Notes under the pieces: model-generated
The model's input: only the letters and a program-made list of their open reading frames with translations
Told to the model about the DNA's origin: nothing
Databases searched by the model: none
Origin: Wyeomyia smithii
Taxonomy: Eukaryota; Arthropoda; Insecta; Diptera; Culicidae
Assembly: GCF_029784165.1 (NCBI RefSeq)
Contig: NC_073696.1
Location: 7,254,001-7,318,000 of the forward strand
Direction of reading: 5' to 3'
DNA: 64,000 nucleotides
In this document: positions 10,224-20,658 of the stretch, one piece after another
How positions within the stretch are numbered: the first letter of the stretch is position 1
Layout: the number at the start of each line of letters is the position of its first letter
Translations under genes and position numbers: made by a program

Positions 10224-13200
10224 CTAGACTGGGGCGTGGATGGATTTCAGGAAAATGTATATAAGGGACATGTAGCGTAGGTCACGACTCGCCAAGACAT
10301 CACGAACAGGAACAGCTGGTCCTCTACCCTCGGCCCGGAGGGAAGTTATTAATTTAGACCTGGCGTCACGGTGTACAGGGCATGACCAAACAACGTGCTC
10401 TATGTCGTGATAACCTTCACCACAGGCACAGATACCACTTTCCCCGAGCCCAATACGACGGAGATGCGTATCAAATCTATAGTGATTGGACATAAGCCGC
10501 GACATCACGCAAATGAAATCTCGACCTACATCCAACCCCTTGAACCACGGGTTCGTCGATACCTTGGGGATTATGGAATGTAACCACCTTCCCAGTTCCC
10601 CTCTGGTCCAAGCATTTTGCCAACTGATGATCGTATTCTGACGTACAAATGAGAAAAATTCATTGAAGGCAATTGTTCCCTGATAATCCTTAGGGTGTAC
10701 TGAATTGCAGCTAATTCTGCGACGTAAACAGAAGCAGGATTATCGAGCTTATGGGAGACGGTTAAATTGTTATTGAAGATACCGAAGCCAGTGGACCCAT
10801 CAAGAAGTGATCCGTCAGTGTAGTACATATTGTCGCAGTTGATGTTTCGATATTTATTGGAAAAATTTTTAGGGATCTGCTGCACGCGTAAATGATCCGG
10901 GATTCACGAGTTACTTCTATCATGGATGTATCTAAAAACACAGTAGAATCAGAAGTATTTGATAAGTCGACACGATTTGGAATATTCGAAGAAGGGTTAA
11001 TATTTTGGGACATGTGATTGAAATACAATGTCATAAAACGGGTTTGAGAATTAAGTTCGATTAACCTCTCAAAATTTTCAATCACAGGACGGTTCAAGAC
11101 CTCACATTTGATAAGAATACGAGAAGACAGGCTCCAGAAACGGTTTTTCAATGGTAGAACTCCAGCTAAGACCTCCAAACTCATCGTATGAGTCGATTGC
11201 ATGCAACCCAAGGCGATACGCAAACAACGATATTGTATTCGCTCCAGTTTGATCACATGTGTGTTTGCTGCGGAGCGGAAGCAGAAACACCCGTACTCAA
11301 TGACAGACAGTATCGTTGTTTGGCAAAGCCTTATAAGGTCTCCTGGGTGGGCTCCCCACCATTGTCCGGTTATTGTACGAAGAAAATTCACTCTTTGTTG
11401 ACATTTTTTCATCAGATACCTCACGTGACAACCCCAGGTGCCTTTAGAGTCGAACCAGACACCAAGATATTTGTGTACCAAGACCTGAGAAATCGTTTTA
11501 CCCATTAATTGTGTTTGAAGCTGAGCAGGTTCATGCTTCCTAGAAAAAACTACTATCTCAGTCTTCTCCGGAGAGAATTCGATACCTAGCTGTAAAGCCC
11601 AAGCAGACAAATTGTCCAAAGTATCTTGCAATGGTCCTTGCAAATCGGCAGCTTTGGCTCCTGTAACAGAGATTACACTGTCGTCTGCAAGTTGTCTTAT
11701 CGTGCATGAATTTGCCAGACATCCGTCGATGTCATTTACATAAAAGTTGTAAAGAAGGGGGCTTAAACATGAGCCCTGGGGAAGACCCATGTAGCTAATG
11801 CGAAAAGTTGCCAAATCGCCGTGCGTAAAATGCATGTGCTTTTCGGACAACAAATTGTGCAAAAAATTGTTCAAAATTGGAGAAAAACCTTGTCGGTGAA
11901 GTTTACCCGAAAGAATGTCAATAGAAACGGAATCAAAAGCCCCCTAATGTCCAAGAACGCAGACGCCATTTGTTCTTTGCGAGCATACGCCAGCTGAATA
12001 TCTGTTGAAAGCAACGCAAGACAATCGTTCGTCCCTTTGGCACGGCGGAAGCCAAATTGAGTATCTGATAGTAGACCATTTGATTCGACCCAATGGTCTA
12101 AACGACGGAGTATCATTTTTTCCATCAATTTCCGGATACAGGATAGCATTGCAATCGGCCTATAAGAGTTGTGATCAGAAGCTGGTTTCCCTGGTTTTTG
12201 GATGGCGATCACCTTCACTTGCCTCCAATCCTGCGGTACAATATTTTGCTCCAGGAACTTATTAAACAAGTTCAACAAGCGCCTCTTGGCATTGCCGGGT
12301 AGATTCTTCAACAAGTTGAATTTGATTCTATCTAACCCAGGCGCGTTATTGTTACCGGAGGGCAACTGAAACTTCTGCCATCGTAAAAGGTGATTCTATC
12401 GCATCGTGGCCCGGAGACGCATCGCGAACAATGTTTTGCTCAGGAACAGAGTCCGGACATACTTTCCTGGCAAAATCAAATATCCACCGACTTGAAGACT
12501 CCTCGCTTTCGTTGACCGTTACGCGATTCCGCATTCTTCGGGCTGTGTTCCAAAGAGTGCTCATCGATGTCTCCCTCGACGTCTCGTTCACGAACCGACG
12601 CCAATATCCGCGTTTCTTTGCTTTAGCCAAGCTTTTAAGCTTGGTATCAAGCTCCGAATACCGTATATAGTCGCCAGGTATACCTCCCTTCTGGAAGGCC
12701 AAAAACGCGTCGGATCTTTGCGTGTAGACATCGGAGCACTCTTGGTCCCACCACGGAGTGGGAGGCCGTTCTTTGATCGTTACGCCGGGATATTTCTTCG
12801 TTTGGGCTTGCAACGCGGCGTCGAGAATCAAGCCCGCGAGGAGGTTGTATTCTTCAAGTGGTGGGTGATGTTGAATCGACTCGACCGCTTTTGAAATCAT
12901 TTCCTCGTATAACTTCCAATCGACATTCCGTGTGAGGTCATATGGAATGTCAATTGGTCGCATGCGAGTTGAACCGTTTGTAATTGAAATAAGAATAGGC
13001 AGATGGTCGCTACCGTGAGGATCGAGGATTACCTTCCATGTGCAATCCAACCGTAGCGACGTCGAACATAAGGATAGGTCCAAAGCGCTTGGGCGCGCTG
13101 GAGGTTTCGGGATACGTGTCATTTCACCGTTGTTTAAAATAGTCATGTCGAAGTCATCGCAAAGGTTATAGATTAAAGAGGAGCGGTTATAATTGTATGG

Positions 13201-13677
13201 GGAACCCCAAGCCACGCCATGAGAGTTGAAGTCTCACAAAATCAAACGTGGCGAGGGAAGAAGTTCTATTAAATCAAAGAGCAGCCGTTGCCCAACCTGT
13301 GGTCTGGGAGGAATATATATTGAGGCAATACAAAGCTCTTTACCTTGTATTGTCATTTGACATGCGACAACTTCGATGCCTGGAATCGAGGGGAGGTTAA
13401 TACGATAGAAAGAATAGCACTTTTTAATCCCTAAAAGTACTCCTCCATATGGGGTGTCTCGATCAAGGCGAATAATATTAAAATCATGGAAGTTGAGATC
13501 AATATTTGAAGTAAGCCAAGTTTCACAAAGGGAAAATGCATCGCATTTGTTTTTATTTATCAAAACTTTAAACGAATCAATTTTTGGTAAAATGCTTCTA
13601 CAATTCCACTGTAAGACAGAGATAGAATCCTTCATATACGCAGTTGAATTAGGCATCGAAGGATACAATCGCTGCAA
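10224..13677 (-). pseudogene. LINE ORF2: AP endonuclease, RT, RNase H remnant, CCHC
   Basis: The N-terminal AP-endonuclease starts with SVLQWNCRS. A TGA at 13234-13236 replaces the codon before DFNSHG. The endonuclease continues to GSDHLPI and the frame breaks near 12355. RT follows, with the conserved YRPIAMLS, FLDIRG and GLPQGSCLSP motifs and the catalytic LADD at about 11680-11691; a 1-nt shift lies near 11945. A further shift near 10900 leads to an RNase H start with YTDGS and AELAAI. A deletion near 10640 then removes the later RNase H aspartates. The C-terminal zinc knuckle CACGEGYHDIEHVVWSC is intact. The product would have nicked target DNA and copied its own RNA; this copy cannot. 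Confidence 0.88.
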
Positions 13678-14510
13678 GGAGGGTCAACTGCTTCAAAAAT
13701 GTTCTAACTGTTGGGAGAAATGCTGTGAGAAAAATTTTAATTGGATCGGGTACATTGAAAGTTTCAAAAATCCAGTCCACAATATCAGTCCAGCATTTGA
13801 TTTATCAACTGGATGTGCAGAAGGAACAACTGAGGTTTTAGATGTTCCAGGAAGTGCTGGGAACTCCTTCTGAGACTTTAAATTTGCAAGCCCAGGAGGA
13901 TAACACGGGGTACATACAAACGCACAGGCAGACGAACCCGGTTAATCGAGACGTGGCTAGGGAGAGCAGATCCGGCAAACGTAACGCGAAACGAGTCTGA
14001 CGGAGTGTATACTTTTTTACCGTTGACGAGCGACATAGACCGTAATTGCTTACAGTCCAATATCTTCGCCTCAGTATTGAAATTCGTGAAGCAACCAGTT
14101 GCGCTCAGGATACACTTGACAGACAGACTCGATTCGGTTATCACACCGTCGATCTCCACGTCTCGTGCGGGTACATACACGCGATACTCGCGTGTAAAGA
14201 GCTCGGAGCAAGCTATATCGTTGGCCTGATCCAGATCATTGACCACGACACGGAGCTTGTTTGGTCTGACTTTTGCGATTTCGGTCACGGCCTTGTATCG
14301 TGACGTCAGATCTTTCGCGATTTGAAGCGTGTTCAGTGATTTTCCTCCTGGTTTGGGCCTCATGTAGAGAACCAGTGGACCCGTTGATCCGTCTGGGTAA
14401 AGCCTGGGACGAGGATTGACTTAAGCAGGGACAGAGGGGGGGTGAACAGGAGGGACAGGGTCGGGTGGGTTTGGAGACGGGGGATCGAGGGCTAAGGGAT
14501 CCACATCCAT
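13649..14510 (-). pseudogene. LINE ORF1 (gag-like, nucleic-acid binding), broken
   Basis: The likely start is ATG at 14508-14510, followed by a proline-rich N-terminus and an in-frame TAA at 14421-14423. The frame then runs through RPKPGGKSLNTLQIAKDL to a stop near 13878. The C-terminal part is recovered in another frame, with DIVDWIFETFN, and ends SFDA at the stop codon 13649-13651. The CCHC knuckles expected between these two parts are missing, so an internal deletion is inferred. The ORF1 end overlaps the ORF2 start (13677) by about 29 bp. Confidence 0.75.
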
Positions 14511-14815
14511 TGGGCTCAAACTAGCGCAACAGTACAGTGGCAAAGAAACACGTACCTCTTCTTCTTTGTTTTCTTCAATAGAACAATCACCGAGTCTTTC
14601 GGTGCCTGAACGGGCAGCTGTGCAGCGACACCACTAAAGCACAATAGCTGGATGACCTTCACTGCGGATTATCAGCTTATCTTCACACCGCACTTCGCAC
14701 TCTTTGAAACGCGACCGGGTAAGCAATGCCTTTTTCGATTTTTTCTACACAATATCGGTTTTATAGCGAGACAACCACTTAATGCGTCCGTTATTGCCGA
14801 GCGTTCGGGACGGAA

Positions 14816-14828
14816 TGTGTAAATATGT
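14816..14828. repeat. target-site duplication of the LINE, 5' side
   Basis: TGTGTAAATATGT, identical to 9724-9736. Confidence 0.85.
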
Positions 14829-14829
14829 T

Positions 14830-16685
14830 GTTTATATGTGTAGTACATCAGAATCGACCCAAAAAAGAAAAATAACAAAAAAAAAACACTCTTTTTACTG
14901 AACGCTTATTCCGATTTTGATGTTCGCATGCTTCAAATGAAAGCCCCAGAGATCTTTGAAAATCATACTGAGTGCGATCTTTTATTGGTTGCTTGAACTG
15001 TAGAGTTTTGACCAAAGTATATTTTAGACATGGGATATTTTACTTTCTGGATAATTGTTCTCTCTCACTGCTATCCCTCTTTTTTTGTATCGCTATTTAT
15101 TTCTCAAAGGAAATCAACAATCATCGACAACTTTTCATAATCTTCACACTCTTCGTAGTGCGTCTTAAAACTGGTTTAAATAAATTACCCTTCAGCTTTT
15201 CCTTGAAAATTCGAATCAGATTTCAGAAGAAACTGCAATGCTGACTTAGTTCCTTTCTCGCTTCCGAAGCTTCCGTCCTCACTTCTTATAAAATATATAC
15301 TAAATTGTACGTTGAACCTAGATTTGTGAAGAGTAAGAAACATTTACAGCTTTCGGGAGCCAAGCATTGTTGTAAATTCTGATCCTACAGTGTAAAACAA
15401 TTAGCGATGCAGATATTTTAAAAAGCTTTACCAAAGATGTATAGACCTATTTACGTACGAATGTGTCAGTGCCACCCGTTGAGAAAACACAAATTAATCG
15501 CTGTTTTGTTTGCAATGCTACGTTTTGAACAGCTGGAAAATTTTTTCAGGTGAACACTTATTTTATGTTTCAAATTTGTGACCAGGATTCTAAAGTAGCT
15601 TGTGAACGTAATCGGCAAAATAAGGAAAAAGTATTGAAGCAACTCTACATGGCTCTACACGTTTACTAGTGTGCGCAGGTAAAAAGTAACTTATCTCTAT
15701 GAATGATACAATATGCTCATGTAAGATATAAATATTGCTTTCTAATTAAAGACTAAGTGCAAACAGAGTATCCATGTTATTACACTTCTCGTTATCGCAG
15801 CAAGATTTAAAAAGTCTTTATTTAGAATTTTTTCGTACAGCCTAGGCCTTCGAAAAGAATAGTGTTCTCGCCTACACTTTGAAAATCCAAAATTCTCAAA
15901 GATCATGGAGAACCTTCATTTTCAGATAATGCATTTGAGATAGACTTAAATTGACAACTTTCATGAACAGCTATATTTTTTCCTGTATACTACTGAACTA
16001 TATTTCGAGAGCAGGTTTGTAGAAGTTTGCTTAAACTCGTAAAAAAAACTTGATGCTGATTCATAATTTTAGGTCCTGCGATTTCTGAAAATAAAGCGAA
16101 TAAGTAGAACCGCATTAAACTAACATACTTGTTTGCTGTTTTAATGTAAAATCAGCTCATTGTTATCTATTACTGTTTTCCCACGTTCGATTATCTCCAA
16201 AAAATTAAATTGCTTCTAACCAGCATTTAAAAATTGGTTTGTGATCGAAAAATAAGACTCATGTACTCCAGTGATAACATTCACATTACTTTCGAAAACC
16301 ACGTCAAGCTCTAGTTCATTGATCGTCTTTGGTTAACTCTCTGAAAAGTAATAGTCAGTATAACAAAGGTTTCCGCACCACTAGGCGGATTGATACAGGT
16401 TTTTTCTGTAGGGATATAATTTGCCTATTCCGGGGGATGCAAAACTTTTTAGGGGATACTGCAACATTCAAACTGGGTGTTACGATACTCAGCGAATAGA
16501 TTCCAAAATTATGACAATTACACTCCAGAAGCTGAAGAAGAAAATTACAGATAGTTATATCCACAATGCACCTCTTGAAGATCAGTACGCTTACCAATCT
16601 AGGAAAACGACTGAAACTGCTCTCATTGGTATTGTGGTTCTTATCGAATAGTAACTGAAGTATCAAGAGGTCGGGCTATGTGTAT
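14830..16685. other. AT-rich, no feature assigned
   Basis: Only short, unrelated open frames are present. The first ~120 bp, with 9480-9736, form the interrupted pre-insertion locus of the LINE. No repeat or RNA gene recognised. Confidence 0.4.
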
Positions 16686-16689
16686 TTTT

Positions 16690-17815
16690 TAATATTGAAG
16701 GTGATAACACATTCTATGTCTCCATCAATTCAACTCTCCTATACAGGTAGAAGAGCTTACAACATCACAATGAACTAGGTTCAGAGCATGCTCTTGAACA
16801 TCAAAATCGCAGCTTTATTGGGGGACGCTTGCTTTGGTCACTGTTAGTCGATGCACTGTTGATCAAACTAACCCAGGCTAGGGCTATGCCAATGACATAG
16901 TTATCATAATTCATGGTAAATGTGACGCCATACTGTCAAACCGTCTTCAGATGACACGAGGCACTACTCTGAGTGAATGCACTCAGGAAGGCCTGACCAT
17001 AAGTCTTATCGAAACCGAGGGAATGTGCGAAGAGTTATAACATCGAGTACAACATATAAACGTCAAATCCAACGTTTTTGTTCCTTTCTGTTTTCTTGCT
17101 CGTGTTTTCTGTTGATACGAAAATCTCGACGTTCCTTCTAATTTCGAATGTAAGGCTAATATATAAATTATGAAAAGTTTTTTTTACCTAGATAACAAAT
17201 ATTTTTGGATACTAACCAGATCCATTGTGTCTACCGCGTCTACCTAAGAAGCGCAAGGGCTGAGCTCCAACTCAAACAGCAAAGCAATGAAAACAATCCG
17301 GCCGACATTGACGTTTTTGTATCTTCGATGATGATACTCTGTCAAATGTACAGCGCGGGATACGAAAAGGCATTTTCTCGATTAAAACAAGTGTAGTACA
17401 TTCCACCATACGGAGGAAATACATTTTGTTTTCTTCTCTTCTGAGTGGGCTTTACAAAAGTTTTGTTGAGAAGGTAAATACATGGGTATTATCGACATTT
17501 TCTCGAACGCTCAAGCTGCACTGTCGATACGTCCGCAGAATGAGCAACCAAATTAATTTTAAAGTGCGCTGCAGCATTACGGTATTTTATTAAAACCAAG
17601 CTCTGGGTACTGTGATATCGAAGGCAATGGATATGACTAACTATCTCGCAAGCCAGGGATCAGCACAGCAACGTCTGGGAACCTTCGAATCCACCATCAA
17701 GTGGGAACTTAAATCTTTAAAAAATGTTAAACTGTGTGATAATAATAATCTGAACACATTCCATATCACGCAACCGATGAATACTGCTGCGGCTAATAAA
17801 TCCTGTTTCCTGGAT
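16690..17815 (+). pseudogene. LINE remnant: RT palm to RNase H
   Basis: Frame-shifted plus-strand pieces in order: an RT segment with LLWSLLVD and a GYAND-like sequence at about 16830-16910, standing where an FADD catalytic box is expected; then an RNase H C-terminal segment with YLASQGSAQQ at about 17640-17680. The same RNase H segment recurs at 26640-27250, so the two loci carry one family. Many stops and shifts; N-terminal endonuclease not seen. The clade (R1/LOA/Outcast-like, RNase-H-bearing) is inference. Confidence 0.5.
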
Positions 17816-18049
17816 CTGATGGGATCCCAGCCGTTATGTTCCCTCGTTTTATTGATGTACTAGTTTTCCCATTCTGTTTATTTTTTATAGTTAATTGTTT
17901 TATACAACTAGAAGCGCCTAGTGAACGTGGTTCATACGGATTTGAAAACTGCATTAAACAGAAACAATCATCGTATACTACTGAGCAAAATCAACAGCTT
18001 AGTTGTATGGGTCATGTTCATACCTATCTCAGTATCTCAGTTCCGTTTG

Positions 18050-18420
18050 TTGACTTGAGCGGTGTACCTCAAGGAAGCAATTTGGGGCCGTTGCTTTATA
18101 AAATATATTTCAATGATGTATTTTGCTTACTCAAGATGGGCGTAAACTTGAATACGCGAATATCCTATAACTATATTTCGTGAAGTGTAAAGACGATCGT
18201 TATCATTTGCAGCAACTGCTTTATTGAATAATAACTAAAATAAACTAAAGATTTCTATGACCCGTATTCCTTGAAAGCTCTATATTGCTTGCTAGTGAGA
18301 CCCATCTTAGAGAAGCCATCGTGAATTCCTGGGGGTATTCTAAACAAGCGAGTCCAAATTGCGTGATACGATTGCGTGACCAGATGACGGCGGAAGAGTC
18401 CAAATGTGACCGTACTAAAT
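18050..18420 (+). pseudogene. Jockey/CR1-type RT remnant (plus strand)
   Basis: The sequence encodes LSGVPQGSNLGPLLYKIYFN (about 18055-18115), the conserved RT block around the fingers/palm, and then after a deletion a C-terminal piece with YSLKALYCLLVRPILE (about 18265-18315). The latter matches the C-terminal thumb region of the Jockey copy at 37840-38990. The catalytic FADD box has been lost between the two pieces. Confidence 0.6.
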
Positions 18421-18424
18421 AAAC

Positions 18425-18720
18425 AGGTTTGCTCTTAAACAGATTGCTGCCTAGAGGGACACCGGAGTAGCTGGTAAACTTCTGGAACAGAGATGTGTCA
18501 ATTTTTCATTGTAAAGTTCTCCATTTAAGGTACGATGTCAACCTGCCACAGTGGCGAGCAGAAAACCCTAGTTGTTTAAACTTCTTGAGGACTATATCTC
18601 GGTCGATACGATAAAAAGCAGCTTTTAAATCGGTATTAATTGCATCGATTTGGTTACCCCGTCACAACACAGAGAGGTAAACTCCATAAGATTTGTATCT
18701 ACGACAGTTAAACATGCTGG
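18425..18720 (-). pseudogene. Jockey/CR1-type RT remnant (minus strand)
   Basis: The minus strand reads through TDLKAAF and LKKFKQLGFSA to a SGVPLGSN block in the same order as RT motifs of Jockey-type elements, with stops. It faces the neighbouring plus-strand remnant tail to tail, so either two insertions or an inversion is required. Confidence 0.5.
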
Positions 18721-19059
18721 AATTGCTATTAGTACTTCACAACCAGCTCATTATCCCTCGATAGTTTTTAACTAACTTCGATTTTTTTGAGCGAGCCTTT
18801 TAAGTACGGCGTTTAGTGCACCATTTACAAAACACGCGAGAAGCTGGAGTGCCACTACTACCTTGGTATTTCGCTTATCAATGCCACCTACAAAATGATG
18901 ATTTTCGAGGATAAATTTGTCATCGTAGCACGTAACTTTGCGACAGTGGAGGAAACCAAAGGCACTCACTCGCCCATTGGGCAACTGGTAGAGTAGGAAA
19001 TGGTTATGAGTCGAGTTTCGTTGAGGCACCCCGGACGAACACATGCGATTCTCATAGAT
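18721..19059. other. unassigned, weak coding-like signal
   Basis: The plus strand from about 18825 to 18990 has an open stretch with REKLECHYYLG and FVIVARNFATVEE, faintly like the segment after the integrase of Ty1/copia elements. A minus-strand frame of 90 codons (18772-19044) overlaps it. Neither can be claimed. Confidence 0.2.
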
Positions 19060-19279
19060 TCTCTAGGATTCATCACATTGGATTCGTGAGCGTCCTTGAA
19101 AAGGATTCCTAAAAAAAGAAACCTCTGGAATGCCCTGTATATGGCTCTAGGATTCTTGAATAAGAATCGTGAGTGGGAATCCTCCGGATCGTGTTTGCGA
19201 TTCCTTTCACGATTCCGTCACCGTGTTAATCGGTATCCTGGGGATTCTTACTCAGGATTCCCTGCGTGTTAGTAAGGGA
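19060..19279. repeat. dispersed GGATTC/GAATCC short-motif cluster
   Basis: The hexamer GGATTC, its complement and one-base variants occur many times in about 200 bp in both orientations, spaced irregularly. This is not a simple tandem array. Confidence 0.5.
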
Positions 19280-19526
19280 CTACGGTTTTGGGCTGATACC
19301 TGCATCGAGCTCCCTTAGTGAAGTCGTGTGACAACGGCTTGAAATGGCGAGGTGGTACCCGGTGCAGGGGTCTCCGTCCCATAAAACCTGGCAGGCCTTC
19401 CAGTACGTTCCGAGTCTATTGCCTGGTGGGAATCAGGCAGGAGTAGGATCAGATGGTTGTTCCTGACTTGCACCGGTCGGTGGAGTCATAGTTGCCCATA
19501 AGGCGCTAGGACTGCTTACCCTAGCC

Positions 19527-20656
19527 ATGACCTCACTGCTTCGGCATAGACCACCATGGGACCACATAGGCGACTACTCCACCATGGACAACATCAAGAT
19601 GAACACATTCAAAACGAAAGAGACGAGTGCGGAGGGATTACAAAATCCCTTCGCAAGAGGTGGCATCCAGCGGTCTCCGCAGAAGAAGGCGGAGACGGAT
19701 GCGGCGAAGTCTGGAGGTGGAAAAACGGCGAATCCGTCGGTGTCCACACCAGACTTCTCGGTAGACGGTCCCTTGCTAGTCAAGGCCGTCGAAAGGTGTA
19801 TGGACACGCGGCCAAGAGTGGCGGCGCTGTCTGAACAACTCGATGCCATAATCGAGTTCTTGGCGAACAGGCGAAACATCGCTGGCGACCTGAAGCAGAG
19901 CCTCCTCCTGCTTCGGAGCACCATTGATGAAGCCAGAAAGGAGCACGAAGAACTCGTAGCTTGGGTGAAGGCGGCCGAGAAAGCGGCCAGGACCGGGAGG
20001 GCGACTGCATCTAAAGAGGTGCAGACAGACGCCCCCTCGTTCGCGTCGGTCTGCTCCACGGGGCAGGTCGCTAAGCGAACGAGGCAGTCCCCGAGGGAAC
20101 AGGCCCCCGGGAACATCAAGAAACAATTGGTCGTGCTACTCCCACGGGAACACACGCCAACCGGTTCAAGGTCCACCGCGGAAAAGGCACAGGTGGAGGC
20201 TACGGGCAACCCTTGGACTACCGTAGAGGGTAGGAAGCGTCGGGAAGGTGCGACGCGACATGATGGCGGAGCGGCCAGAGGACCAAAAAAGGTCAAAGAG
20301 GCGCGGAGTGGGGGTGATGCCCTCATACTCAAGACGGATGGGTCGAAGTACTCAGAAGTCTTGAAAAAGATGAGGGGGGAAACCCAGCTCAAGGATCTGG
20401 GGCGGATGTGCGGAGTATCCGCCGATCTCGCACTGGCGCTGAAAGGTCTTCGAGGGCGGACATAAGTCCTGGACCTGCAAAGGGCCCGATAGGAGCCAGC
20501 TGTGCAGGCGATGTAGAGGTGCAGGCCATAAAGCAAAGGACTGTGGGGAGTCTCCCAAGTGTTCCAAGTGTATGTTCCGGGAAACGGGACGCCAAACACT
20601 TTATGGGAGGCCCCAGGTGCCCAGCCGGTAAGCCGGCTGCGAAACCACGGGCGTAA
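19527..20656 (+). pseudogene. R1-like ORF1 (gag-like RNA-binding protein), broken
   Basis: The frame from 19527 gives 312 residues: a Lys/Arg-rich linker, a probable coiled-coil segment around residues 95-150, and the GDALILKTDGSKYSEVLKKM segment. It ends prematurely at 20465. The +1 frame from about 20446 carries zinc-knuckle remains: EGGHKSWTC (first half lost), then CRRCRGAGHKAKDC (CX2CX4HX4C), then CSKC. The junction shows that a central part of ORF1 has been deleted, since knuckles normally follow after a longer linker. A stop near 20630 interrupts again before ORF2. ORF1 proteins of this type bind the element RNA. Confidence 0.8.
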
Positions 20657-20658
20657 GG

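Larger units (their letters stand above)
9737..14815 (-). mobile_element. full-length I/Loner-type non-LTR retrotransposon (dead)
   Basis: About 5.08 kb on the minus strand, with a 5' UTR (from 14815), ORF1, ORF2 (endonuclease, RT, RNase H remnant, C-terminal CCHC), a 3' UTR and a poly-A tail (T-run 9736-9745). A 13-bp target-site duplication flanks it. Presence of RNase H and the ORF layout suit the I/Loner group; the exact clade was not tested. The copy carries one stop in ORF1, one stop in the endonuclease, at least three frameshifts and deletions in ORF1 and RNase H. The same 3' terminus is found at 3945-4021. Confidence 0.9.

Noticed and set aside
19574..20599. 341-codon minus-strand open frame
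   Set aside because: Lies wholly antisense to the R1-like ORF1; arises from its GC-rich codon use, no domain.
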